DNA of 64,000 nt from Streptomyces coffeae (GCF_016741875.1 NZ_JAERRF010000008.1:186001-250000), one strand, 5' to 3'. Shown: positions 24,699-33,643, counted from the first letter of the stretch. Made by a program: numbers and translations. Notes: generated by a model from the sequence alone, not told the origin.

Positions 24699-26432
24699 AT
24701 GTCCCGCATCCGGTCAGCCACCTCTGCCGTCGCCGCCCTCGACCGCCGTACCTTCCTGGCCGCCGCCACCGCCACCGGCGTCACCGCCGGTCTGGGGGTC
24801 GCCTTCGGGCCCGGCACCGGCTCCGCGGACGCCTCGCAGCCTCCCACGGCGCACGCCGCGGCCGGCCGTGTGGTGGAGGCGCCCGCCGCCCCCTCCCGGG
24901 CCGGTACGACGCTCGAGACGTTCTCCGCGGCGCGCGGCGGCATCGGCTACCGCAGACTCGCCGACGGCCCGGCCTGGGCGCGCGGGGTGCGGACCGACAT
25001 CGTCGCGGGCAAGGGCGGCCGGGAGGACCGGCGCACCGCGCTCGCCTCCTTCGTCCAGCTCACCGATCTGCACATCACCGATGTCCAGCACCCCATGCGC
25101 TACGAGTTCCTGCGCTCGGGGCGCACCGGGGCCTGGCGGCCGCACGAGGCGCTGACCGTGGTCGGGGCCGCCTCGCTCATCGAGCGGGTCAACGGACTGC
25201 GCGGCGGACCGGTCACCGGGGCGCCGCTGTCCTTCGTGATCACCACCGGGGACAACACCGACAACAACTCCACGATCGAGCTGGACTGGTTCCTGGCCGT
25301 CATGAACGGCGGCCGGATCACCCCCAACACCGGTGACCCCCGTCACTACGAGGGTGTGCAGAACAGCGGGATCAAGGAGTTCTGGCACCCCGACCAGGCC
25401 CTGCGCGACGCCGACAAGCAGCGCGGCTTCCCGCGGATCGACGGCTTCCTGGAGGCGGCGCTGCGCACCGTGCACAGCCCCGGACTGCGGCTGCCCTGGT
25501 ACTCGACCATCGGCAACCACGACGACCTGGGCGGCGGGGTCTACTCCTTCGGCGGCGGCTATCTCGAGGAGCTGGCCACCGGCGGCCGCAAGCTCCAGAT
25601 CATCCCGGCCGCCGAGGCCGCCAAGATCTACCAGGGCGAGCGCGAAGGCGCCGACCCCCACGGCAAGGACATGAAGGAACTGCTGCGCGCCCACGCCAAG
25701 GACATGCGCAGGGTCACCCCGGACGAGCGCCGCGCGCCCTTCTCACAAGCCGAGTACCTCGCCGCGCACCTCGACCCGGCCCACACCGGCCCCGGCCCGG
25801 TCGGCCACGGCTACACCAAGGCCAATCTGGAGCAGGGCACCCTCTACTACTCGTTCCGGATCTCGGACGACGTCATCGGCCTCAGCCTGGACACCACCGA
25901 CCCCGGCGGCCACTACACCGGCTCGGTCGGCACCGCCCAACTCCGTTGGCTGGAGCGGACCCTGAAGGTCCACAAGGACGACCACATCCTGGTGTTCAGC
26001 CACCACTACAGCCGCAGCATGACCAATATGAACCACGACCCGGCCCACCCCGGTGAGGCCCGGCACGGCGGTGACGAGATCATCGCCCTCTTCAAGCGCC
26101 ACCCCCAGGTACGGGCCTGGCTCAACGGCCACAGCCACCAGAACGAGATCACCCCGCACGGCACCTTCTGGGAGATCACCACCGCCTCGCACGTGGACTT
26201 CCCCCAGCTGGCCCGGGTCATCGAGATCGTGGACAACCACGACGGCACCCTGTCGCTGTTCACCACGCTCATCGAGGCGGCGGCCCCGCGCCGCACGGAC
26301 TTCACCGACCTCTCCCAGACCGGTCTCGCCGCGCTCTACCGCGAACTGTCCTTCAACGCGCCCGGCGCCAGCCAGAAGCTCGCCGGGGACCCGGGCGACC
26401 GCAACACCGAACTGCTGCTGCCCAAGGGCTGA
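24699..26432 (+). CDS. Tat-exported metallophosphoesterase
   Basis: 577 residues from ATG 24699 (GGGGAG upstream). The N-terminus has a twin-arginine signal (DRRTFLAA, Arg16-Arg17, then a long Ala/Gly hydrophobic stretch), so the folded enzyme is exported. Calcineurin-like motifs appear in order: QLTDLHITD (D-x-H), TTGDNTDN (GD), TIGNHDD (GNHD), FSHHYS and LNGHSHQNE (GHxH), all intact for a two-metal centre. Matches the exported actinobacterial phosphoesterases whose substrate (phosphomonoester or diester) is not settled. Convergent with the AbiEi-like gene, whose stop is 29 bp away. Confidence 0.9.
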   Translation: MSRIRSATSAVAALDRRTFLAAATATGVTAGLGVAFGPGTGSADASQPPTAHAAAGRVVEAPAAPSRAGTTLETFSAARGGIGYRRLADGPAWARGVRTDIVAGKGGREDRRTALASFVQLTDLHITDVQHPMRYEFLRSGRTGAWRPHEALTVVGAASLIERVNGLRGGPVTGAPLSFVITTGDNTDNNSTIELDWFLAVMNGGRITPNTGDPRHYEGVQNSGIKEFWHPDQALRDADKQRGFPRIDGFLEAALRTVHSPGLRLPWYSTIGNHDDLGGGVYSFGGGYLEELATGGRKLQIIPAAEAAKIYQGEREGADPHGKDMKELLRAHAKDMRRVTPDERRAPFSQAEYLAAHLDPAHTGPGPVGHGYTKANLEQGTLYYSFRISDDVIGLSLDTTDPGGHYTGSVGTAQLRWLERTLKVHKDDHILVFSHHYSRSMTNMNHDPAHPGEARHGGDEIIALFKRHPQVRAWLNGHSHQNEITPHGTFWEITTASHVDFPQLARVIEIVDNHDGTLSLFTTLIEAAAPRRTDFTDLSQTGLAALYRELSFNAPGASQKLAGDPGDRNTELLLPKG

Positions 26433-26461
26433 TCACCGCACGGCCACCACCGCGGTGTCGC

Positions 26462-27493
26462 TCACCGCGGCAGGACGACCACATACGGGGCCGGGTCGCG
26501 GTCGGCCGCCGCGATCAGGGCGGTGCGCACCACCGCCGCCTGATCTTCAAGACCCTCCCGCAGCTTCCGCGGGGTGACCCGCACCACGGTGATGCCCAGC
26601 TCCTCCAGATGTTCGCGCTTGCGGGCATAGGCACCGCGCAGGGCGTACTCGTCATGGCGCGGCGCCCGTGCGTCGATCTCCAGCGCCACCGCCTGGTCGC
26701 GCCAGTAGGCGTCCACCTCGCCGAGGCGGTGGCCGCCGGGCAGCCGCAGCTCGACGTTCCACAGCGGCTCGGGCAGCCCGTGGCCGCGCACCATGTCGTA
26801 CAGCCGCCCCTCGGCGATGGCCCGGCCCTCGGCCAGCAGCGCGTCCACCGCGTCGATCACATGCGGCCGGGACAGCAGCCGGGCCTGGCTCAGCTCCTTG
26901 ACCACGGCCGTCGCATCGCAGTGGCCGTGGCGTACGGACTCGGTGAGCAGTCTGCGCACCAGTACCGCGTCGCCGATCCGGGCGACGGCGTCGGCGAGCG
27001 CGCGGGCAACGGGAACGGTGGGCACCCCCGCGAGATACCGGGGGCCGGGCAGGGTCTGCGCGCGGACGAACCGCACAAAGCCGGTGGCGCGCAGCCGCCG
27101 GGTGCGCGGCACCAGCACATCGACATGGTCCAGGGCGGACAGCGGGGGAGCGGCGGAGAAGTGGTGCAGGGCCAGCGCCGCGAGTCCGGTGACCATCGCC
27201 TCGCCGTACGGACCCTCGTCCCCGGTCCCGGTCCCGTCGGCCGCCGCCGTCTGGCGGCGGCCGGCGGTGTACAGCAGCGCCGCGTGCAGCCGCTCCTCGC
27301 CGGTGGCCGGACCGGGGTGGAGCAGATGGACGCCCGGCAGGATCTGCTGCCAGGGCCCGCCCTCCTGGGAGCGCTCGGCGGCGACGGCCGCGGTGACGCC
27401 GTGTTCGCGTAGCTGACGCGTGGTCAGAACCCGGCGCTGGACATCGGTGAGGTGGTGGAGCGGGCGGGGGGACAGCGGCGTGTTGTGGCTCAT
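26462..27493 (-). CDS. AbiEi-like winged-helix protein fused to a PD-(D/E)XK-like (DUF559-type) domain
   Basis: 343 residues from ATG 27493. The N-terminal part (VLTTRQLREHGVTAAVAAER, then ILPGVHLLHPG) looks like the AbiEi_4 helix-turn-helix found in type IV antitoxins. The C-terminal part has the endonuclease-fold pattern GEVDAYWRDQAVALEID (D...E-x-D) followed by KREHLEELGITVVRV, as in DUF559/Vsr-like domains. No AbiEii nucleotidyltransferase partner is adjacent: neighbours are a phosphoesterase and pepN. Such two-domain proteins are frequent as single genes in actinobacteria; their activity is unproven. Family reading is by eye and moderately sure. Confidence 0.65.
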   Translation of the reverse strand: MSHNTPLSPRPLHHLTDVQRRVLTTRQLREHGVTAAVAAERSQEGGPWQQILPGVHLLHPGPATGEERLHAALLYTAGRRQTAAADGTGTGDEGPYGEAMVTGLAALALHHFSAAPPLSALDHVDVLVPRTRRLRATGFVRFVRAQTLPGPRYLAGVPTVPVARALADAVARIGDAVLVRRLLTESVRHGHCDATAVVKELSQARLLSRPHVIDAVDALLAEGRAIAEGRLYDMVRGHGLPEPLWNVELRLPGGHRLGEVDAYWRDQAVALEIDARAPRHDEYALRGAYARKREHLEELGITVVRVTPRKLREGLEDQAAVVRTALIAAADRDPAPYVVVLPR

Positions 27494-27604
27494 GCCCCCG
27501 CCATTCCCGCTCGTTCCACCCCACTCACCGCTGTTACCAACTCGTCGACAAACCCGGACAACACCGTCCTAAAGTACGGGAGTTCGAATGCCGAAAACGG
27601 TCCG

Positions 27605-30205
27605 TCAGACGGCTGCCCGCGTATCGCACTCCTGTCCGCGCAGGGCGCGCGCCAGATCGTCCCGCGCCTCCAGCACCAGCCGCCGCAGCGCGGGCGCCGC
27701 GTCCGGCCGGTCCGCCAGCCAGGCGTCGGTGGCCTTCAGCGTGGCGGCGTCGCCCTGGGTGGCCGGGAACAGACCGCGCACGATCGCCATCCCGATCTCG
27801 ATCGACCGCTCCTGCCAGATGCGTTCGATCATCTCGAAGTAGCGCGGTGCGTACGGTGTCAGCAGCTCCCGCTGGCCCGCCTGGTCGAAGCCCGCGATGG
27901 TGGCCTCCACCAGGGCGTTGGAGAGCCGGTCCGAATCCACCACGGCCGCCCACGCGTCCGCCTTGACCTCCGCCGAGGGCCGCGCGGCCAGACAGCGCAC
28001 CTGGTGGCGCTTGCCGGAGGCGGTGTCATCGCGGGCCAGTTCGGCCGCGATCACCGACTCGTCGGCCGCCCCGGTCGCGGCGAGCGACGCCAGGAAGGTC
28101 CAGCGCAGCTCCTGGTCGACATCGAGCCCGTCGATCCGGGCCGAACCGTCCAGCAGTCCGTGCAGCAGCCGCAGTTCGGAGTCGGCCGTGGCGAGCTGGG
28201 CGAAGAACCGGGCCCAGGCCAGCTGGTGTCCGCTGCCCGGTTCGGCGCGCCGCAGTTCGGTGAGCGCACGCTCGGCCAGCCGGGCCCCGGCCGCCTCGCG
28301 CACGTCGGGCGCGGCGTAGTGGTGCAGGGCGGACAGCGCCCATGCCTGGACCATCTGGAGCACGCCGATGTCGGTCTCGGCCCCGGCGAAGCGCAGCACC
28401 AGCCCCAGGTAGTCGCGAGCGGGCAGCAGCCCGTCCCGGGTCAGGTTCCACAGCGCGGACCAGCACAGCGCACGGGCCAGCGGATCGCTCAGCTCGCCCA
28501 GGTGCTCGCGCAGGGTGGCCAGGGAGCTCTCGTCGAAGCGGAGCTTGCAGTAGGTGAGGTCGTCGTCGTTGACCAGGACCAGCTCGGGCCGCTCGGCGCC
28601 GGTGAGCTCACCGACGACGGTACGGGGCCCGTCGATATCGGTCTCGGCGCGGGCGTAGCGCACCAGCGCCCCCGCCTCGTCCCTGCGGTACAGCCCGACG
28701 GCGATCCGGTGCGGGCGCAGGGCAGGGTGGCTCTCGGGGGCCTCCTGGACCACCGCCAGCTCGGTGATGTGCCCGGCCGCGTCACAGGTGAGCCGCGGGG
28801 TGAGCGTATTGACGCCCGCGGTCTCCAGCCAGGCCCTCGACCAGGCGGCCATGTCCCGGCCCGAGGTCTCGGTGAGCACCGCCAGCAGATCGGACAGCCG
28901 GGTGTTGCCGAAGGCGTGGCGCTTGAAGTAGCGCCGCGCGCCCTCCAGGAAGGCGTCCTGTCCGGCGTAGGCCACCAGCTGCTTGAGCGCCGAGGCGCCC
29001 TTGGCGTAGGTGATCCCGTCGAAGTTGAGCTTGGCGTCCTCCAGATCACGGATGTCGGCGGTGACCGGGTGGGTGGAGGGCAGCTGATCGGCGCGGTACG
29101 CCCAGGACTTGCGGCGGTTGGCGAAGGTGATCCAGCCGTCGGTGAAGCGGGTGGCGCCGACCAGCGAGAAGGCGCCCATGAAGTCCGCGAACGACTCCTT
29201 GAGCCACAGGTCGTCCCACCACTCCATGGTCACCAGGTCGCCGAACCACATATGCGCCATCTCATGGAGGATGACGTTGGCCCGCTGCTCGTACGAGGCC
29301 CGGGTGACCTTGCCGCGGAAGACGAACTCCTCGCGGAAGGTCACACACCCGGGGTTCTCCATGGCGCCGATGTTGTACTCGGGCACAAACGCCTGGTCGT
29401 ACTTGCCGAACGGATACGGGTAGTCGAAGCGGTCGTGGAAGAAGTCCAGGCCCTGCTTGGTGACGGTGAAGATGTCGTCCGCGTCGAAGTGCTTGGCCAG
29501 CCCCGCCCGGCACAGCGCGCCCAGCGGGATCTCCAGGACCGAGCCGTCGGGCAGAGTGCGCCGGTAGGTGTCGGTCTCGTAGTGGTACGGGCCCGCGACG
29601 ACCGCCGTGATGTAGGTGGAGATCGGCAGGGTCGGGGTGAAGTGGGTGGTGGTGCCGGAGCCACCGGTGGCCGCCTCGCGACGGGCCTCGGTGCCGTTGC
29701 TGAGCACGGTCCAGTGGTCGGGCGCGGTCACCGCGAAGGTGAACGGGGCCTTCAGATCCGGCTGTTCGAAGGTGGTGAAGACCCGGCGGGCGTCGGCCGG
29801 CTCGTACTGGGTGTAGAGGTAGACCTCGCCGTCCTCGGGGTCGGCGAAGTGGTGCAGCCCCTCACCGGTCCTGCTGTACGCGCACCGCGCGTCCACGGTC
29901 AGCTCGTTCTCGGCGGCGAGCCCGTCCAGCGCGATCCGGGCGCCGTCGAAGACGGCCGCCGGGTCCAGCTCCCGCCCGTTGAGGGTCACCGACGTCACCG
30001 AGGGGGCCACCAGATCGGCGAACGTCGAGGCGCCCGGCTCGGCGCAGCGGAACCGTACGGTGGTGGTGGAACGGAACGTGCGCGGCCCGGGTCCGGTGTG
30101 CGGCTCGACCGCGGACCGCACATCGAGCGCCACGTCGTAGGCGTCCACGGTCAGCAGCCTCGCCCGCTCCCGGGCCTCGTCACGGGTCAGGTTCTCACCA
30201 GGCAC
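27605..30205 (-). CDS. pepN: Aminopeptidase N, M1 metallopeptidase (paralogue 2)
   Basis: 866 residues from GTG 30205. Same architecture as the first paralogue: N-terminal beta domain, GAMENPG near residue 278, HEMAH near 312 with downstream Glu in KESFA, helical C-terminal domain. The two proteins align along their whole length, including the start (PGENLTRDEA), but have diverged strongly, for example in a 10-residue insert near residue 35 and a Ser/Gly/Thr-rich insert near residue 175. An intact zinc site argues for activity. Divergent from the Rv2466c-like gene. Which paralogue performs the housekeeping role cannot be told. Confidence 0.93.
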   Translation of the reverse strand: MPGENLTRDEARERARLLTVDAYDVALDVRSAVEPHTGPGPRTFRSTTTVRFRCAEPGASTFADLVAPSVTSVTLNGRELDPAAVFDGARIALDGLAAENELTVDARCAYSRTGEGLHHFADPEDGEVYLYTQYEPADARRVFTTFEQPDLKAPFTFAVTAPDHWTVLSNGTEARREAATGGSGTTTHFTPTLPISTYITAVVAGPYHYETDTYRRTLPDGSVLEIPLGALCRAGLAKHFDADDIFTVTKQGLDFFHDRFDYPYPFGKYDQAFVPEYNIGAMENPGCVTFREEFVFRGKVTRASYEQRANVILHEMAHMWFGDLVTMEWWDDLWLKESFADFMGAFSLVGATRFTDGWITFANRRKSWAYRADQLPSTHPVTADIRDLEDAKLNFDGITYAKGASALKQLVAYAGQDAFLEGARRYFKRHAFGNTRLSDLLAVLTETSGRDMAAWSRAWLETAGVNTLTPRLTCDAAGHITELAVVQEAPESHPALRPHRIAVGLYRRDEAGALVRYARAETDIDGPRTVVGELTGAERPELVLVNDDDLTYCKLRFDESSLATLREHLGELSDPLARALCWSALWNLTRDGLLPARDYLGLVLRFAGAETDIGVLQMVQAWALSALHHYAAPDVREAAGARLAERALTELRRAEPGSGHQLAWARFFAQLATADSELRLLHGLLDGSARIDGLDVDQELRWTFLASLAATGAADESVIAAELARDDTASGKRHQVRCLAARPSAEVKADAWAAVVDSDRLSNALVEATIAGFDQAGQRELLTPYAPRYFEMIERIWQERSIEIGMAIVRGLFPATQGDAATLKATDAWLADRPDAAPALRRLVLEARDDLARALRGQECDTRAAV

Positions 30206-30281
30206 GACGCGGACTCCCTCGACCTCATCTCGAATATCGGACAGCGCGCATCATGTCACGCCGTACTCCCCGGGGGAATCG

Positions 30282-30309
30282 GGGAATGGCGCCCGAGCGT
30301 GGCCGCGTT
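30282..30309 (+). promoter_or_regulatory. SigR-like promoter
   Basis: GGGAAT at 30282-30287 and GTT at 30307-30309, 19 bases apart, fit the thiol-stress sigma factor SigR pattern GGAAT-N18/19-GTT. It lies ~60 bp before the nitroreductase start. The mycobacterial homologue of that gene belongs to the regulon of SigH, the SigR counterpart, which strengthens the reading. Confidence 0.55.
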
Positions 30310-30331
30310 GGGGTAAGGAGAGGCCCGATAT

Positions 30332-30353
30332 CCGTATGCGTTCCGTATGCGTT
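30332..30353 (+). repeat. Perfect tandem pair of 11-mers CCGTATGCGTT
   Basis: Two abutting identical copies 17 bp before the GTG of the nitroreductase-like gene, just downstream of the SigR-like promoter. The 11-bp step places both on one face of the helix, so a bound regulator is possible; it may also be chance slippage. Confidence 0.6.
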
Positions 30354-30369
30354 TGCACAAGGAGACACC

Positions 30370-31005
30370 GTGACCGAGACCACCAAGACTCCCGCCGACT
30401 TCTGGTTCGATCCGCTCTGCCCCTGGGCCTGGATGACCTCGCGCTGGATGCTCGAGGTGGAGAAGGTCCGCCCGGTCGAGGTGCGGTGGCATGTGATGAG
30501 CCTGGCCGTGCTGAACGAGCCCAAGCTGGACGAGCTGCCCGAGGAGTACCGCGAGCTGTTGAAGACCGCCTGGGGCCCGGTGCGGGTCTGCATCGCCGCC
30601 GAGCAGAAGCACGGCAGCCAGGTGCTCGGCCCGCTCTACACCGCCCTGGGCACCCGCTTCCACAACCAGAGCTTGGAGAAGAGCCGCGAGACGATCGTGG
30701 CCGCCCTGGAGGAGGCGGGACTGCCCGCCGACCTCGCGGACGCCGCCGACTCCGACGCCTATGACACCGAGCTGCGCGCCTCCCACAAGGAGGGCATCGA
30801 CCTGGTGGGCCAGGACGTGGGCACCCCTGTGATCGCCGTACCGGGTCCGGACGGCGAGCGCGTCGCCTTCTTCGGCCCGGTGGTGACCCCCGCGCCCAAG
30901 GGCGAGGAGGCCGCGAAGCTGTGGGACGGCACCCTGATGGTCGCCTCCATCCCCGGCTTCTACGAGATCAAGCGGACGCGGACGGTCGGCCCGATCTTCG
31001 ACTGA
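30370..31005 (+). CDS. Thioredoxin-fold mycothiol-dependent nitroreductase, Rv2466c family
   Basis: 211 residues from GTG 30370 (GGAGA upstream). Very similar in layout to mycobacterial Rv2466c, a DsbA-fold, mycothiol-dependent oxidoreductase of the oxidative-stress response: shared FWFDPLCPW, VMSLAVLNE, WGPVRV-IAAEQ-HG, VGTPVI and FFGPV. In Rv2466c the active site is CPWC; here it is Cys17-Pro-Trp-Ala20, so the resolving cysteine is missing and only a monothiol mechanism with mycothiol is possible. A SigR-like promoter precedes it and a strong hairpin follows, so it is probably monocistronic. Confidence 0.88.
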   Translation: MTETTKTPADFWFDPLCPWAWMTSRWMLEVEKVRPVEVRWHVMSLAVLNEPKLDELPEEYRELLKTAWGPVRVCIAAEQKHGSQVLGPLYTALGTRFHNQSLEKSRETIVAALEEAGLPADLADAADSDAYDTELRASHKEGIDLVGQDVGTPVIAVPGPDGERVAFFGPVVTPAPKGEEAAKLWDGTLMVASIPGFYEIKRTRTVGPIFD

Positions 31006-31035
31006 GTCATGACCGAGTTGCCGTCCGCGAACGGC

Positions 31036-31068
31036 GGGGCCCCGCGCGAGTCGACCGCGCGGGGCCCC
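31036..31068 (+). terminator. Terminator after the nitroreductase-like gene
   Basis: Thirteen-bp perfect stem GGGGCCCCGCGCG / CGCGCGGGGCCCC, seven-base loop, then TTTCT. Also faces the convergent sodF stop at 31124. Confidence 0.85.
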
Positions 31069-31123
31069 TTTCTCCGCCTGCCAGGTGTTCGGTGAGAAGA
31101 CGATCACGCAAGCAGGAGGTCTG

Positions 31124-31765
31124 TTACGGCGCGAGCAGCAGGTTGTTCGCGCGTTCCCTCGCGGCCGTGTAACGGCGCGCCACGTCCTGCCAGTTGACCA
31201 CCTTCCACATGGCTTCGATGAAGTCCACCTTCTGGTTCTTGTACTGGAGGTAGAAGGCGTGCTCCCAGGCGTCGAAGACCAGGATCGGCACCGAGCCCTG
31301 GCCGACGTTCCCCTGGTGGTCGTAGACCTGCTCGACGATCAGCCGCCCGCTCACCGGCTCGTACGCCAGCACCCCCCAGCCGGAGCCCTGGGTGGTCGCG
31401 GACGCCTTGGAGAGCTGGGCCTTGAACGCCGCGAAGGACCCGAAGTGCTCGGTGATGGCGTCGGCCAGCTCGCCCACCCCGTCCGTCGCCAGCGGCTCGC
31501 CGCCGCCGTCACCGGTCATGTTGTGCCAGTAGATGCTGTGCAGGATGTGGCCCGACAGATGGAAGGCCAGGTTCTTCTCGAGGCCGTTGATCGCGCCCCA
31601 CTGGTCCTTGTCCCGCGCCTCCGCGAGCTGCTCCATCGTGTCGTTCGCGCCCTTGACGTACGCGGCGTGGTGCTTGTCGTGGTGCAGCTCGATGATCTCG
31701 GGGCTGATGACCGGGGCCAGCGCCGCGTAGTCGTACGGAAGTTCAGGAAGTGTGTAGATGGCCAT
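31124..31765 (-). CDS. sodF: Superoxide dismutase, Fe(-Zn) type
   Basis: 213 residues, cytoplasmic, converts superoxide to peroxide and oxygen. Metal ligands are visible: His28 in ELHHDKHHAAYV, His in LAFHLSGHILHS, and Asp/His in VFDAWEHAFY. The Fe-type signature GSGWGVLAYE is present. ATG 31765 has GGAGGG five bases upstream. In Streptomyces the iron enzyme is repressed when nickel is available (through Nur), the nickel enzyme SodN being made instead; a Nur-box-like sequence lies 24 bp upstream, supporting that control here. sodN itself is not in this window. Confidence 0.93.
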   Translation of the reverse strand: MAIYTLPELPYDYAALAPVISPEIIELHHDKHHAAYVKGANDTMEQLAEARDKDQWGAINGLEKNLAFHLSGHILHSIYWHNMTGDGGGEPLATDGVGELADAITEHFGSFAAFKAQLSKASATTQGSGWGVLAYEPVSGRLIVEQVYDHQGNVGQGSVPILVFDAWEHAFYLQYKNQKVDFIEAMWKVVNWQDVARRYTAARERANNLLLAP

Positions 31766-31788
31766 GCGAGCCCTCCGGGACCGGCTTA

Positions 31789-31805
31789 ATGCAATTAACT
31801 TGCAA
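31789..31805 (-). promoter_or_regulatory. Nur box before sodF
   Basis: Read on the gene strand, TTGCAAGTTAATTGCAT: two TTGCA(A/T) half-sites separated by five bases, matching the known nickel-uptake regulator box TTGCAA-N5-TTGCAA in Streptomyces. Located 24-40 bp before the sodF start codon, where it would block transcription when Ni-Nur is bound. Confidence 0.8.
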
Positions 31806-31866
31806 CTGCACGGTATCAGCAAGAACGTTTTCCGCCGGGCGGGACGGGATCTCCGGGCCAAAAGAA

Positions 31867-31909
31867 GGAGGCGGGGTGGGTCCCCGGACCGAGGACCCAC
31901 CCCGCCTCC
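31867..31909 (-). terminator. Terminator after the first APC permease
   Basis: Seventeen-bp perfect stem GGAGGCGGGGTGGGTCC / GGACCCACCCCGCCTCC, nine-base loop, followed on the minus strand by TTCTTTT: a classical intrinsic terminator. It separates the permease from sodF downstream. Confidence 0.9.
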
Positions 31910-31926
31910 CAGCGGGAATCACGGGA

Positions 31927-33348
31927 TCAGGCGTTGCGGGACACCGCCCGCTGGCGGACATAGCCGATGATCGCCAGCGCCACCGTCAGCCCGGCCGTCG
32001 CGTACAGCTGGCTGCGGGTGTCGGCCTCGCGCAGCATCAGCACCAGCACGCCGATCGTCGCGGCCAGCGCGATCCAGGTGAGGTAGGGGAACAGCCACAT
32101 CTTCACCACCAGCTTCTCCGGCGCCTCGCGCTGGAGCTTGCTGCGCATCCGCAGCTGGGCGGCGGCGATGAAGGCCCACACCACCAGCACCGCGGCGCCG
32201 ACCATGTTGAGCAGCCACTTGAAGATGGTGTCCGGCCACCAGTAGCTCAGCAGCACCGCCACAAAGCCGAAGAAGGACGAGGCGAGCACGGTGAGCCGGG
32301 GGACACCACCGCTGACCTTGCCCAGGAAGGCCGGGCCCTCACCGCGGGCCACCAGCGAGTACGACATCCGGGAGGCGCCGTAGATGTTGGCGTTCATCGC
32401 GGAGAGCAGGGCGATCAGCACGATGACGTTCATGATGTTGCCGGCCGCGGGGATGTCGAGGTGGTTCAGGACCGCCACGTACGGGCCGTCGGCCAGGATC
32501 GCCTTGTCGTCCCAGGGGATCAGCGTGACGACCACCAGCATCGAGCCGACGTAGAACAGGGCGATCCGCCACATCGCGGTGCGCACGGCCGAGGCGACGC
32601 TCTTGACCGGGTTCTCGGACTCGGCCGCGGCGATGGTCACCGTCTCCAGACCGCCGTAGGCGAACACCGAGGCGAGCAGACCCACCACCAGGCCGTCCAT
32701 ACCGTTGGGCAGGAAGCCGCCGTCGCCGGAGAGGTTGGAGCCGCCCGGGGCGTCGGTGCCCGGCAGCACACCGGCTATCGCCAGGGCGCCCAGGACCAGG
32801 AAGAGCGTGATCGCGGCGATCTTCAGCGCGGCGAACCAGAACTCGAACTCACCGAAGTTGCTGACCGCGGCCAGGTTGGTGCCGCAGAAGACCGCCATGA
32901 ACAGGGCGACCCACATCCAGGAGTCGGTGCTCGGGAACCACTGGACCATGATCCCGGCGGCGCCGATCGCCTCGGCCGCGATGCCCACGCACAGCAGCAC
33001 CCAGAACATCCAGCCCGCGGTGAACCCCGCCCACGGCCCGATCGCCCGCTCCGCATGCACCGAGAAGGAGCCCGACGCCGGGTTGGCGGCCGACATCTCG
33101 CCCAGCATCCGCATCACCAGCATCACCAGCAGCCCGGACAGGGCGTAGGCGAGCACGATGGAGGGGCCGGCGGCGGCGATACCGGCGCCGGAGCCGACGA
33201 ACAGGCCCGCTCCGATCACCCCGCCGAGGGCGATCATCGACAGATGGCGCTGCTTGAGCCCGTGGGAGAGCGCGGGCGAGGCAGGTGTGCCCGCGCCGGT
33301 GGCCTCCATGTCGCGCTGTGGCGCGGAGGACGCAGGTGTCCGGTTCAT
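31927..33348 (-). CDS. APC-family amino acid permease (paralogue 1)
   Basis: 473 residues from ATG 33348. About twelve membrane helices; the first carries MIALGGVIGAGLFVGSG, the substrate-pocket motif of the AAT/GabP-LysP group of the amino acid-polyamine-cation superfamily, and FEFWFAALKI and PYLTW follow where expected. It should import an amino acid with protons; the substrate cannot be told. Paralogous to the gene at 34425-35894, with bioY between them. A classical terminator follows. N-terminal ~30 residues are polar and cytosolic. Confidence 0.9.
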   Translation of the reverse strand: MNRTPASSAPQRDMEATGAGTPASPALSHGLKQRHLSMIALGGVIGAGLFVGSGAGIAAAGPSIVLAYALSGLLVMLVMRMLGEMSAANPASGSFSVHAERAIGPWAGFTAGWMFWVLLCVGIAAEAIGAAGIMVQWFPSTDSWMWVALFMAVFCGTNLAAVSNFGEFEFWFAALKIAAITLFLVLGALAIAGVLPGTDAPGGSNLSGDGGFLPNGMDGLVVGLLASVFAYGGLETVTIAAAESENPVKSVASAVRTAMWRIALFYVGSMLVVVTLIPWDDKAILADGPYVAVLNHLDIPAAGNIMNVIVLIALLSAMNANIYGASRMSYSLVARGEGPAFLGKVSGGVPRLTVLASSFFGFVAVLLSYWWPDTIFKWLLNMVGAAVLVVWAFIAAAQLRMRSKLQREAPEKLVVKMWLFPYLTWIALAATIGVLVLMLREADTRSQLYATAGLTVALAIIGYVRQRAVSRNA

Positions 33349-33643
33349 GTGGTCTTCTCTGTCCCTTGGGTGGGGGGCGAACGTCTGTCCCTCAGGTGGG
33401 GGCGGACGGATGCAAAACGAACTCAGTGTGAGGGGAGTGTCCGGTGAGGACAACACCGCGAGCGAGATTGTCTGGATACCGGACGCCTCGGTGACGCTCC
33501 GTATCGCGGCGCTCTGCCGGAAGCCGCCAAGCGCGGGGTCCGCCCTTTGTGGTCAACCGACGGTGATCGGGGCGGTCGCGCCGGGTTAGCGTCGGCTTGT
33601 TGTCCATCACCTCTGCACCACCTCTCACCTGGGAGCTTCGCTG

